The notes beneath the pieces are model-generated. The model did no database searches. It was given only the letters and a program-made list of their open reading frames with translations, and was not told where the DNA came from. A DNA stretch of 64,000 bases, taken from positions 37,837,558-37,901,557 of the forward strand of contig CM049310.1 of the NCBI GenBank assembly GCA_026874595.1. Direction: 5' to 3'. The position numbers and the translations under genes are program-made. The stretch's first letter is position 1, and every line of letters starts with the position of its first letter. Below are positions 27,130 through 38,500 of the stretch, one piece after another. The DNA comes from Sipunculus nudus (Eukaryota > Annelida > Sipuncula > Golfingiida > Sipunculidae).

Positions 27130-27265
27130 GGCCAAATTTGTAAACGCAGCTCTCAAAGTTACAGTAATGTTGATCATGCGATTGGTAAATGTATGCAAGC
27201 CGCAGGTGCCACCACCGGTGTTGAACTGTTCTGTAAGCCAAAATATGAGTTCCATTGTTTCATAG
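27130..27265 (+). CDS. Exon D, Cys-containing part of the N-terminal region
   Basis: Acceptor 'acaacatatttcag', donor 'catag|gtaaaac'; 136 bp. The frame that starts in phase 0 is open and ends in phase 1. It encodes GQICKRSSQSYSNVDHAIGK and, later, ELFCKPKYEFHCFI, with four Cys. It joins in phase (G+TT, Val) to exon E. A second open frame through this exon (the one with a long run to a TAG at 27263) ends in a stop just before the donor, so I prefer the Cys-rich frame. Confidence 0.6.
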
Positions 27266-27436
27266 GTAAAACAAAAAAAAAAGAATAACACATATTCATA
27301 TGATAGCTTACTGTTGTTTACAGAGGGTAACCATTAAAAAATCATTGACTTATTCAGGATTTGAAGGCAAAAGGAGGGGGGGGGGAAGCAGCATGGAGGG
27401 AGGATTCTGCACTTTTTAGGGACATTTCCCCGTTTC

Positions 27437-27493
<57 letters not shown>

Positions 27494-29085
27494 CTCATAA
27501 TTTGTAAGCCATGGCAATCAATGCTTTAGTTTTTCAGATGCTGGAGTTTTCATATCAAATTTTTAATTATTCTGAGGGGGAAGGGGGAACTTATGAGCCC
27601 CATTGCTTAGATCTAGTTGCTCGCAGTGACCTAATTTTAGGTTTCCAAGGAGAATTTTTATGAACCTCAATGGATGTTCAGTTAGAAGTTTCCGGGTCGA
27701 GCAGTAACGATTTGTGTCCTGTTGACGGACGGAAGAACAACTGACAAAGAGTGATTGCTGTAGCTCAGATCTCTTTAGTTAGTTGGGCTAAAAATGACCA
27801 AAACAAGCTTTACGAAAGTCTTTCTATAAGGTTTGATATTTTCACTGGAATCAGTCAATTTTTAATTCATATTGTAGAGTGCTTTTTCCGAAGCTCCAAT
27901 GCAAAAGGCTCTTTCTTTAGGGTCTGGTATTTGTAACTGTGGAGCACATGTTAAAATATATTGAAAATATTAAGATGAACCTTCCATTCACGATAGGGGA
28001 TGAAACGGACGATGATTATGATAAGATTTAGTAATATTGTATTCACATGAGAACGTTTTTGTAGCTACATGTCTAATGATAAATAATGGTCGGATTTTAA
28101 GAGCCTCTTTTTAAAATGTTCTAATAACATGTATAAACTGTGTAAATCTCCTGAACTTAAACCTAGAAATTTGTACCTAGGAAACGTTTACATAAAAACT
28201 ACTTACCAGGGATATATCACCGAAGGGTATAATTGACATACGTAATATACATAGAAAAAAAAGGAGATGTTAGAAGTTATAACCTTTATCTTGTTTGTCT
28301 AAATTGAAACGGCAGGGGAAAAAGCTGGGTATCCTAGGTCCAGAGATGAACATAATTACAAGCTTTAAAATGATGCGTGTTGCTGGCTTTCTTCATGAAA
28401 ATCCAACACAATGACAAATACCCTGAAAAAAAGAATATTGAAAACTCTGATCTTGACGTTATTTATTTACCATTAATTTGAAGAGAAAAGATGGCATCAT
28501 GTTTCTTTAGACTGATATGGTAATGCACCCTTAAACGATGCCTATCACAAGCTTTCTTCATACAATTCCCATGGATGAACAAATAACTCTAAAACAATTT
28601 TTAAATACCATGGCCTTAACCTTGTTTGTTGACCTTGAAACTGTGAGGAAAATGGTGAACATGGATATAAAGAAAAAATCGGTTGTAAGCTGTTAAATGA
28701 TGTACATTGCCAGCTTTCTTCATGAAATTACAACAGACCCTGGACTATTAGTGTCAGGTTCAGCTGAGTGTAATGGGCCACTTTTAAGGACTGATATCAT
28801 AATGATCATGGCATGCTTTCTTAAAACTGGAAGACCAGCATAGAATATATGTCAAACCTGGAACACAAATGTAAAAATAAACAACAAAGACGGATAGCAA
28901 ACGTGAGCTTTATGTAAACAAAACCTTATATCTGGGAAAAAAATTAAACAAATCAAGAAGACAAAAGCTTTGTTAAGTTTTATTTTATTTCAATCCAGAA
29001 ATAGTTGTCACGTCTCTAAAAATAGATATGGTATTTTGTTATTCTTTGGTCATGTTTTATTCAGTTCAGTCCTTTCGTTCCACAG
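27266..29085 (+). other. Intron D-E: (AT)n tract and repeat fragments
   Basis: Holds an (AT)n microsatellite at 27440-27492. A reverse-oriented fragment of the 30.9-35.3 kb repeat family lies around 27600-27775 (its 'gacggacggaag' is the complement of the usual gtccgtc motif). A duplicated segment appears around 28270-28440 and again 28610-28760 (compare 'gctggctttcttcatgaaaa' with 'gccagctttcttcatgaaat'). The end motif 'ggttcagctgagtgtaatgg' at 28757 resembles the 3' end of the same family. No exon seen. Confidence 0.55.
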
Positions 29086-29896
29086 TTGATCCGATCCTAC
29101 AGGACGTACAGACGGGAATAGATAAAGGTCAAAACAGGGAGGAGGAGGTTGAAAAAAAAAACAAAGGATGAAGAGGAATACATGATCGCGCCAGGAAATT
29201 ACTCGCATAGTGGGGCACTCGAGGAGGTCCGAAAGTTCCAGACTCTCTCGCCTCATCATCGCGTAAAAAGAACGATAGTATTACCGGATTTCAAACTGGA
29301 AATACCGCCTGCCTGTGAGATAGCTATTACTCCAAATGTACCTGCTCAGTCATTCTCCTGTACATTTTTCGAGATAATGAACATTGCATTAAATATGCAC
29401 TGGATCAATATTTTACCTTATATTGAAGTCGTTCTCAATATCTGTGTCCCGGTCCTTTCTGATATTGTAGATTTTATAGAGAGATTTGTGCCTGTACTCG
29501 ATGTTCTCCTGGAGAGTTTTGATATTAGTGGTGGATGTTTCATGGTAGCCAAAGGTTACGTAGACTTCTATAAAGGTGTTTTTGAAATATATTCGAATGT
29601 TCCGCAATTTTCATTAGTCATGGTGAGAGCTAAGATGAGAAGCAGTTTTCTGGTTCGGTTCGATCCAACTCGCCCCAGAGACAACGCAGATGAAAGGAAT
29701 GAGTTGAACATTTATGGAGACAGGGTATACATGCGAATACAATCTACATTTAAAATAGAGTACTACAATATATTTAATCCCTTTTCTGGAACATGGAACT
29801 GTATCTGGTGTCTAACTCTCGTCGACAAAGCCTGGCCAATCGGTGAAAACCAGAGGCGTTTATACAAACCGGGTACTGAACCAAAGGAAACCTCAG
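29086..29896 (+). CDS. Exon E, large N-terminal exon with RVKR site; one-base frame break at A10
   Basis: Acceptor 'tttcgttccacag', donor 'cctcag|gtaatt'. The entry frame (DPILQDVQTGIDKGQNREEE) runs into the A10 run at 29152-29161 and stops at 29169-29171. The frame that is one base off is open from there for over 240 codons. With nine A's instead of ten the exon would be one frame of 270 residues that enters and leaves in phase 1. The peptide has an RVKR proprotein-convertase-like site at 29260-29271. A ~50-residue aliphatic stretch (29380-29520, with NILPYIEVVLNICVPVLSDI) follows, then a Cys/Trp-bearing part (GTWNCIWCLTLVDKAWPIGE). I do not recognise a family. Although the frame continues to a stop at 30075, the strong phase-1 donor at 29897 joins in phase to the SRCR exon. 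Confidence 0.65.
29152..29161. repeat. A10 homopolymer that breaks the reading frame of exon E
   Basis: Ten consecutive A's separate two otherwise open frames that differ by one base. This could be an assembly error, an allele or a real inactivating indel. Confidence 0.8.
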
Positions 29897-30655
29897 GTAA
29901 TTTTAACTTAAATCTGTTTGTAGCTAATATGTACTTAAACCAATCGGAGTTCTTCGGGAATAAGAATCCATTCTATTTAGACCTGCCATTGCCTGATAAG
30001 CGTTCCAGGATATCTAGAATGTTAAAACAAAATAAAAAATTATTTATATATAATTTAGCATATTTCTGTATATAAATATTTGATTTAATATTTCATAGTG
30101 CATGTACATTTGTCATTTCTGGGCAGAATGGGAACAAATTCAAAACCTCATATTGTCCTATCACATTCATTTTCTCTTTCCCCTCTGATCAAGTGAAAAA
30201 CACCAGTACCCATTATCATAAAATAACAAAAAAAATATAAATATGCGGCGAACCGTTAAAATTGGTTATCCATAACAATATATACCATTATGTTATAAAT
30301 ATTTTTAACTATTTTTAAGATTTTTTAAGAATTCACCATTTTAGCTGATTAAGAAATGTTGCAATGTGGAATGATAGAAGAAGTCACATTTAAAATGATG
30401 CAGTCGCGTATTTTAGTATGAACGTGTAGGGTAAGTATAAACAATAATGCTAGAGAGTACAGAAGAACATGCCAAATATGTAAACAGGACAGGACGTCAT
30501 CTTGCCATCTAACACTGACTTAACTACAAGCACCACGCCTCTTGTCAAGTTAGTAACGTTCTGTATACCGTGTCTTCGTGTATGTTAATTACTACTTTGT
30601 GACTTTAAGTATTTAATTGAACCATTTTCCACTCAGCCGCTCTCTTTACTTGCAG
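29897..30655 (+). other. Intron E-F, no element seen
   Basis: AT-rich intron between 'gtaatt' and 'tctctttacttgcag'. The continued open frame from exon E through to 30075 lies here and is judged intronic, because its last ~60 codons become Lys/Asn/Tyr-rich and low complexity. Confidence 0.5.
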
Positions 30656-30715
30656 TTCTGTCATTGATAAACAGCAACGTTGACGGAACCGGACTCCTCG
30701 AGATAGAAACCAAAG
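30656..30715 (+). CDS. Exon F, first part of the SRCR domain
   Basis: Acceptor 'tctctttacttgcag', donor 'ccaaag|gtaaaa'; 60 bp, phase 1 at both ends. It encodes LSLINSNVDGTGLLEIETK, which fits the N-terminal strand of SRCR domains (pattern VrLvnG...GrlEv...g.) directly before the 'GTICNDGWD' exon. The join E-F (G+TT) and F-G (G+AT) both keep phase. The match is short, so the call leans on phase and position. Confidence 0.65.
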
Positions 30716-30944
30716 GTAAAACATCATACTGCCTAATGGACCTCTTACAGATTCCTCGTGTCCTGAATCCACCAACTGGTGATGCGATATATATCACATG
30801 GTTTACATAAAAACAATTATTGATTTTAGATATATCAGTTATTAACGGTATTGGTCCATGGTAGGAGTCGCATTCATTCAAATATGTGATGCTTGTCCCT
30901 CGCTTTGCGAAGATGACCACTTTGATCATGGTTTTGTAATTATT

Positions 30945-33900
30945 CGCTCAGCTGACTGTAACTCATCTTAGCTATAGCTATCACCCTTTGCCCACCATCC
31001 GTCCGGTTGTCCGGCCGTCCGTTCGTTAACAGGGCACAAATCGTAACCGTTAAAAGTTCTAACGCATTATCCTTGGAGGTTCAAGGCAAATGTCCTTGCA
31101 AACCTGATATTAGGTCAAGGACGCCTATATTTTGGGACCTACGGGGAGAAAACATGATTTTGAGCACCCTGAGTGTCAGATAGGCACAAATCGTAACCGT
31201 TAGACATAGAAACTTCTAACCGTACACCCTGGAGGTCCTAGGAAAATCTCCTTGGAAACCTGAATTAAGGTCATGGTGACCTATGTTTTGTGATCTACGG
31301 GCAGAAAACATGATTTTAAGCACCGTAATTGTCAGCTGGGCACAAATCGTAACCGTTAGACGTAGAAACTTCTAACCGTACATCCTAGGAGGTCCTGGGC
31401 AAATCTACTTGGAAACCTGACATTAGGTCATGATGACCTATATTTTGTGGTCTACGGGCAGAAAACATGATTTTGAGCACCAAGCAGTCAGAAAGGGCGC
31501 TAATTATATCCAATAGGCCTTGAATCCTCTAACACAATATCCATGGAGGTTCTAGGCAAATTTCCCTGGAAACTTTAAATTAGGTCATGGTGCACAGGCT
31601 ATTTTCAATGCGCCATGAGCCAAACAAATATGAATTAGAGCACACAGACAGGTAACAAATTGTATCCATTTTCCTTGGAAACTTGTATTGTAAAATCTAG
31701 GGAGGTCGTTGGGAAATTTCCTTTGAATCCTGAAATTAGGTTACTTTTTTCTTATAATACATGTCAAATACGGTCAGATCGGGCACAAATTGTACCCTTA
31801 AGCCCTAAAATCCTCCGACACAACATCCGGGGAGATCTTGGCAAATCTTACCGGAAACCTGCACTTGACAGGCCAAAAACAAGATTTGAGAGCCGTTATC
31901 GTCAGGTGGGTACAAACTGTATGTATTAGGCCTAGATCATGGGCAAATCTCTTTTGAAATTTAAAATCAGGTCATGTTGACCTATATTTCTGCAAGCTAA
32001 TGGTTAGAAGCATAATTTTGAGCATTCAGACAGGTCACAATTTGTATCCATTAGCCTTAGACTCTTCTTACGTAATATTCAGGGCGGTCCTTGGCAAATC
32101 ATTTTGGAAACCTGTATATTTTTTTTTTTTATTTCCGTTCATTTTTAGCTCAGATGATTGTCCGTCGTCCGTCCGTCGTGCCGTTCGTCCGTCCGTTAGA
32201 CTGGCACGTTTAGACTGAAACCGGTAGACCTATGAATTCAAAAATTCGGCATTATGTTAGATGTCCCCAAGACCTTCTACCAAACCGAAAACTGGGTCAC
32301 TGCGAATTTGTTCCTCCGAGAAATTAAGGAAAACCCTCAATTTTCCATTACAAACCTATTAACACACTTCAGGACTTGTCTTATATCAAAACCACTTATC
32401 TTTTTTTCTTTATATTTACCAGGAGTTTTTCCTTAGTTATTTCCTATATACAAGCCAGAAATTAAGACAGTTAAGTGTAATTTCCATAAGTTATTGGCTT
32501 GAACATATTGGACTTTGTAAAAAATAAGGAAAACTATTTGCTTACTTAACATGAAATGTTTTGCAGCTAGAGACTTTTTTTCCAAGCATATAACTTTGTT
32601 ACATAACGATTCAATTGTATGCCCCAAATTAGATCCGAATTTTTAATTTTTAGCTCAGCAGACTGTAAGTCATCTGAGCTATAGCGATTACCCTTTGTTC
32701 AGCGTCCATCCGGCGGTCCGGCCGTTAACAGGGCACAAATTGTAACCGTAAGACCTAGAAACTTCTAACTGTGCATCCAGGGAGGTCCTGGGCAAATCTC
32801 ATTGGAAACCTGAAATTAGGTCATGATGACCTATATTTTGTGACTCCTGTGCTAAAAAATGATTTTGAGCACCAAGACAGTCAGACGGGGCACAAATTGT
32901 ATCCATTATGCCTAGAAACCTCTCACCTGACATTTTTGGATATCCTAGGCAAATGACCTTGGAAACATGAAACTAGGTCGCTGTGACCTATATTCTGCGA
33001 CCTATAGTTAAAATATATGTCATATGAGCACCCTGAATGTCAGATTGGAACATTTCGTATCTGTAGAGCCTAGAATCTTCTAACACAATATCCTGGCAGT
33101 TTCTAGGCATGATGACCTATATTTTATGACCCACGGGCCAAAAACATGATTTTTTTGCATTCCAACAGTCAGATGGGGCACAAATTGAATGGATAGGACC
33201 GAGAATCCTCAAATGTGACTTTAAGGGAGGTCCTAGGCAAATATCTACTTGAAAACTTGAAATAAGGTCATGGTGACCTATATTTTGTGACCTACAGGCC
33301 GCAAACATGATTTCATGCTCCCTGAATGTCAGATTGGGACAAATCGTAATATATGAGGCCTAGAATCTTTTAACTCAATATCCTGGCAGTTTCTAGGCAA
33401 ATCTCCTTGGAAACCTGAAATAAGGTCATCGTGACCTATATTTTGTGACCTATGGTCCAAAAACATGATTTTGAGCACCCAGTTATTCAGATGGGGCACA
33501 CATAGTATCCATTGGGCCCAGAATCCTCCAACATGACATTTAGAGAGGTCCTAGGCAAATGTCCTTGGAAACCTGAAATTAGGTCACTGTGACCTATATT
33601 TTGCGTCCTTAGGAAAAAAATGTCTAATGAACACCCTGAATGTCAGATGGTGACAAATCGTATCTGTAAGGCTTAGAATCTTCTTACACAATTTCCTGAG
33701 AGGCTCTGGGCAAAACTCCTTGGACACCTGATATTAGGTCATGGCAACCTACATTTTGTGACCTACAAGACAAAAACCCGATTTTGATCACCCTGAAGGT
33801 CAGATGGGCACAAATCGTATCTGTTAGGCCTAGAATCTTCTAATGCAACATCCTGGAAGGCCCTAAGCAAATTTTCTTGGAAACCTGAAATTAAGTCATT

Positions 33901-35344
33901 GTGACCTTCATTTTGTGACCTACAGGTCAAAAACAGGATTTTGAGCATTCAGAAAGTCAGGCAGGGCACACATTATATTTGTTAGGCCTAGAATCTTCTA
34001 ATGTAACATTCTGAGACGTCTTTGGCAAATGTCATTGGAAAACTGAAATTAGGTCACCATAACCTGTATTTTGCGACCTTTAGAAAAGAAGTCATAAGGG
34101 CACCCAGACAGTCAGTCAGGGCACACGTATCTGTTAGGCCTAGAATCTTCTAATGTAACATTCTGAGACGTCCTTGGCGAATGTCCTTTAGAAAACTGAA
34201 ATTGGATCATGGTGACCTATATTTTATGACCTACGGGTCAAAAAACATGATTTTTAGAATTCAGACAGTCATATGGGGCACAAATTGAATGGATAAGGCC
34301 CAGAATCCTCCAATATGACTTTTAGGGAGGACCTAGGCAAATCTACTTGGAAACTTGAAATTAGGTCATGGTGACCTATATTTTGTAACCTACAGGCCGA
34401 TAACATGATTTCGAGCATCCTGAATGTCAGATGGGTACAAATCGTATCCATTAGGCCTAGAATCTTTTAACTCAATATCCTGGCAGTTTTTAGACAAATC
34501 TCCTTGGAAACCTGAAATTAGGTCATAGTGACCTATATTTTGTGATCTATGGGCCGAAAACATGACTTTGAGCACCCTGTCATTCAGATGGGGCACAAAT
34601 AGTATCCATTAGGCCCAGAATCCTCCAACATTATATTTAGGGAGGCTCTAGGCAAATCTTCTTTTAAACCTGAAATTAGGTCATGGCAACCTACATTTTG
34701 TGACCTACGAGACAAAAACCCGATTTTGAGCACCCTGAATGTCAGATGAATCGTATCTGTTAGGCCTAGAATCTTCTAATGCAACATCCTGGAAAATCCT
34801 AGGCAAATCTCCTTAGAAACCTGAAATTAGGTCATTGTATTTGTTAGGCCTAGAATCTTCTTATGTTACATTCTGAGACGTCCTTGGCCAATGTCCTTTG
34901 GAAAACTGAAATTAGGTCACAATGACCTATATTTTGCTACCTATAAAAGAAATGTCATATAAACACGCAGACAGTCAGACAGGGCACAAATTGTATCCAT
35001 TAGGCCTAGAATCTTTTAATATAAAATTCAGGGAGGTCTTGGTCAAGTGTCCTTGGAAATTAGATCATGGTGACCGATATTCTACAAGCTATGGACCAGA
35101 AACATGATTTAGAGCACACAGGCAGACAGGATACAAATTGTATCAATTTTCCTTGGAACTCTCTATTGTAAAATACGGGGTGTCCTGGGCAGGTCTATGA
35201 ATTTTGAAATTTTTATTTTCTGTCCATTTTTTCAACACCGTAACTTTAGCCATAGGCTATTCTCACAGACAATATACATAACATAATTAAAAAATGAGCA
35301 CACAGTCAAAATTAGCTGAGCGTCATGGCCCATGGGCCACTTGT
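30945..35344 (+). repeat. Expanded bivalve-type dispersed repeat, ~160-bp internal tandem units
   Basis: Starts 'cgctcagctgactgtaactc' and ends 'gtcatggcccatgggccact' plus 'tgtt'. A second head sits at 32647 ('tttttagctcagcagactgt') and a further one at 32147. The interior is a tandem of diverged ~155-160-bp units with the recurring order: 'gggcacaaatcgtaaccgtt', 'cctagaatcttctaac', 'ggaggtcctaggcaaa', 'cttggaaacctgaaattagg', 'tcatggtgacctatattttg'. Shorter versions of the same family lie at 52605-53171, 54992-55487 and 63060-63369. No coding capacity is seen; all open frames here are repeat by-products. Confidence 0.8.
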
Positions 35345-35529
35345 TTTATGTTATTTGCATAAAAAAAATTAAATTTAGTACCTTGAATTTTGCCCAACTT
35401 TGAACATGGCACGTTTTTTTTTTCTGTGAGTACTGTTCATTTCATTTTCACAGCATGTAAACATACATATTTAATGTGTTTAAATCTAAAATTTTAAAAT
35501 GAAAGCTTGAAAATTAGGCTAGTTATTGA
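35345..35529. other. Short AT-rich spacer between repeats
   Basis: Low-complexity AT-rich sequence between the tandem repeat and the minus-strand retrotransposon. Nothing recognised. Confidence 0.5.
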
Positions 35530-38500
35530 ATTTTTTGTTGAGGCTCTATTGTAGTCACTTGCTATGTCCAGATGCAGCGACTCACTCCTGGTCACACGGA
35601 TGTACTATGCCAGGGTTCCTGATTTGTAACAGTCACTTGGGGAGATCCCCTGCTGTGACAGGTGCACATATCACACCCCGAACCAGGTCAACTTCAGCTG
35701 AGAACAGTGACCCATGGGTCCCTTGTGTAGGTTTTTGTTACCGGAGATGACATGTCAGACCTGTCCGGGCACGGACATGTTGGACACTTGTGATCGGTGG
35801 TGCCTGTTGAGATATCCTGGCCTTGCGCATCCCGCGTTTCCTCCAGTCATGCCATCTGAGCGACTTTTGTACCTTTGTGTACAGCTGCATTCCACGCTGT
35901 TCGAGCCTACGCTATACTTTTCCACATGTTTGTGTTGATGGATAATTGTTCAACGATGCTTTGAGACTGTCCTTGTAGCTCCTCCCCTGACTTTCGATGG
36001 ACCTCTTACACGGATACAAGTATTCCTTACAAAAGTTAATTTGGGAGTCTTGTATCTGGCATTGCGGCAAACGCGACCTCTCCAGCGAACCAGGGATCGA
36101 TGCAAGACGGTCTAGTTTGATGCGAGGGTTGCAAGTGTTAAGATCTCAGTGTCTGGAAATGTATCTTGCCATCTGATGTTCAACTAACGACGGAGGCTGG
36201 TCAGGTGAAAGTGATTATGTTGTTTAGCATGTCTTGCAAAGACAGTCCACGTATCGTAACAATACAGCAGGCTGTTGATGACAACTGCCTTGTAAACCTG
36301 GATCTTGGTTTTCAAGAGGGATTCCTCTACGCTCCTAGCGGAGTTTTCCACAAGGAACGCTTTAGCTATTCTGCAGTTGACCTCATTATATATATTTTGA
36401 CCTCGTCATCTATATCATTGATAAAGTGCTGTCTAGATATGTGAATTTGTCGACCAATTTCAGATTTGTTCCATGCACCATGGTGGAGGGTTCTTCATTT
36501 TGCTTTCCTGATGTTTGTTGGTGTTTGTCTGTGTATCAATTCAGACTTTTTATATACTGATGATAAGCCTGAAGTTGTCACATACATGGGAAAACTGGTC
36601 CGTTTTATACTGCATGTCTGATTCCGAAGATGCATTCAGGGCACAGTCGTCGGCAAAGAGCGGGTCAGGGATTTGTAGTTTGGGGGCTTTAAATCCTTAC
36701 CATAGCTAACACCGACTCCAGGATCATCCTTGTTAAAAGCTGCCAATTGTATGGCACAATATAATGATGAACTGTGTTGAAGCTAGACGGCAGCCTTGTT
36801 TTACGCCGTTGCTTTCTGGGCATTCGGAAGATGCCTAACCACCGCCATGACATTGTGAAAATGGCGGATAATGGTTATAAACCAGTCAGGACATTAACAA
36901 ATTGATCTTCTAGAATCCATCCTGGATAGCAGTGTCGAAAGCCTTTGTTAGGTGTTCAAATGTGGTGGCCAGGTCCTGATTTTATTCTTGTCATTTTCCC
37001 TGGAAGTGACCAGGGGCAAGGAACCTGTTAACTTCACCAGGACCAGCACGGAAGCCGCATTAGCTCGCTGAGAGAAGACCTTCTTCCAGGTTTAGAATGA
37101 GGCGGCTGAGGAACAGTCAAGCATTGATCCTTCCGGCAATGTTGAGCAAAGAAATTCCTGTTTGGTTGTCACAGCCCTGTTTTCTTTGTGCTTGTATAGG
37201 TGGTCAATGGAAGCGTGTTCGATTTCTTGTGGTAGTGTACTTTTCTCCCAAAAATGACAGACACAACTCATGAAGTGTCCGTGTCAATGTGGATCCGCCG
37301 GCCTGGTATATTTTCGCATGCATGGAATCAGAGCCTGGGGCTTTATCACAAGAGTGCTGTTTGATGGTTTTTCTACCTCTAGGATAGATGGTATGTTGTC
37401 GAGTGCATCCTTTGTTTCTGTCTGGGGCAGTCGAGCTATAGTATCGTCATTGGTGGTGGAAGGACGATTCAGAACGGAGGTGCTCTGCTCACCGGTGATC
37501 AAGGCCGATTCAGCAGCACTCAGGAAAGGAGACATGCTGGAAGACTACTGTCTAAACAAAGCTTTTAGAGCGTCACAGAATCTCTTAGAGTCATGCGTTT
37601 CCGCGTATTTCTGGATATCTGCTGTGTCTCTGCGCCATGTATTTCGTATGATGTCCAGGTTGTTCGGACCACCAGCGGGTGTTTGTGTACGCCGCTTTTT
37701 TTAGGCTGAGGTAGGGTTCTGTTGGTAGACAAGATAAAGCCTGGTTTTCTCTATGAGGAACTCTTGCATCTGGTCATCGTTCTCACTAAGCCAGTCCTTG
37801 TGCCCCTTAGTTGTTCGTCCATGGACATCCAGTGAGGTGGAGTGGACAACATCTCTGAACGTTGCCCAGTCGTCTTCGGCATTTAACTAGTCACAGTATA
37901 GCTCCGTTATCTTCCTTTAAAGGTCATTAATGAAGATGGAGACATTCTTGTCCATTTTCAACTTTGAGAAATCAATGCACATAAGTGTTTTCTGATCCTA
38001 TGGAGGACGATGTCCCATCTGTATGATTTCCTTATGGTGATAATGTAGTCCATCAAATGCCAGTGTTTCGATCTAGGATGCATCCATGTGGCCTCATTGC
38101 GTTTTGGCTTAGGAAATACAGTGTTTGTTATTAGGACTTCCTCATACCGTTTCTGCAAATGTCTCCATTCCAGGCCTGGTGGTCTGTTCCACCTCTCGCA
38201 CTTAAGTCGCCGAAAATGTCCAGTGTGTTACCCTTGGGTACGGATGCGATGAGAAGATCATGGTAGAATTTGTTCTTGATGTTGTCTGAGTTTGTGATAG
38301 CAGGGGCATACGAGCTAATTAGTGTAGCCTACTTGTTCTTTCTTATGGCAGTTGTTGCGTCATGAGGCGATCATTGATGCCTTTGAGTAGGCCAGTCAGA
38401 CTGCAGATCAGTTTGGCCATGATGGAGAAACCGACTCCAGATTCTGGTTGCTCATTAACACTTCGTTCGCTCAAGAAGAAGTGTAACCTACTTTGTCGTT

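Noticed and set aside
27059-27265. Alternative 68-codon frame across exon D
   Set aside because: It ends in TAG immediately before the donor and lacks the Cys pattern. The other frame joins in phase to the next exon.
29149-30075. A single 308-codon gene ending at a stop at 30073-30075
   Set aside because: It starts at a TTG inside an A-run context. A strong phase-1 donor at 29897 joins in phase to the SRCR exon, and the residues after the donor become low complexity, so the stop is taken as intronic.
37270-37704. 144-codon plus-strand open frame
   Set aside because: It is the antisense shadow of the minus-strand retrotransposon, whose RT linker motif lies at 37290-37535.
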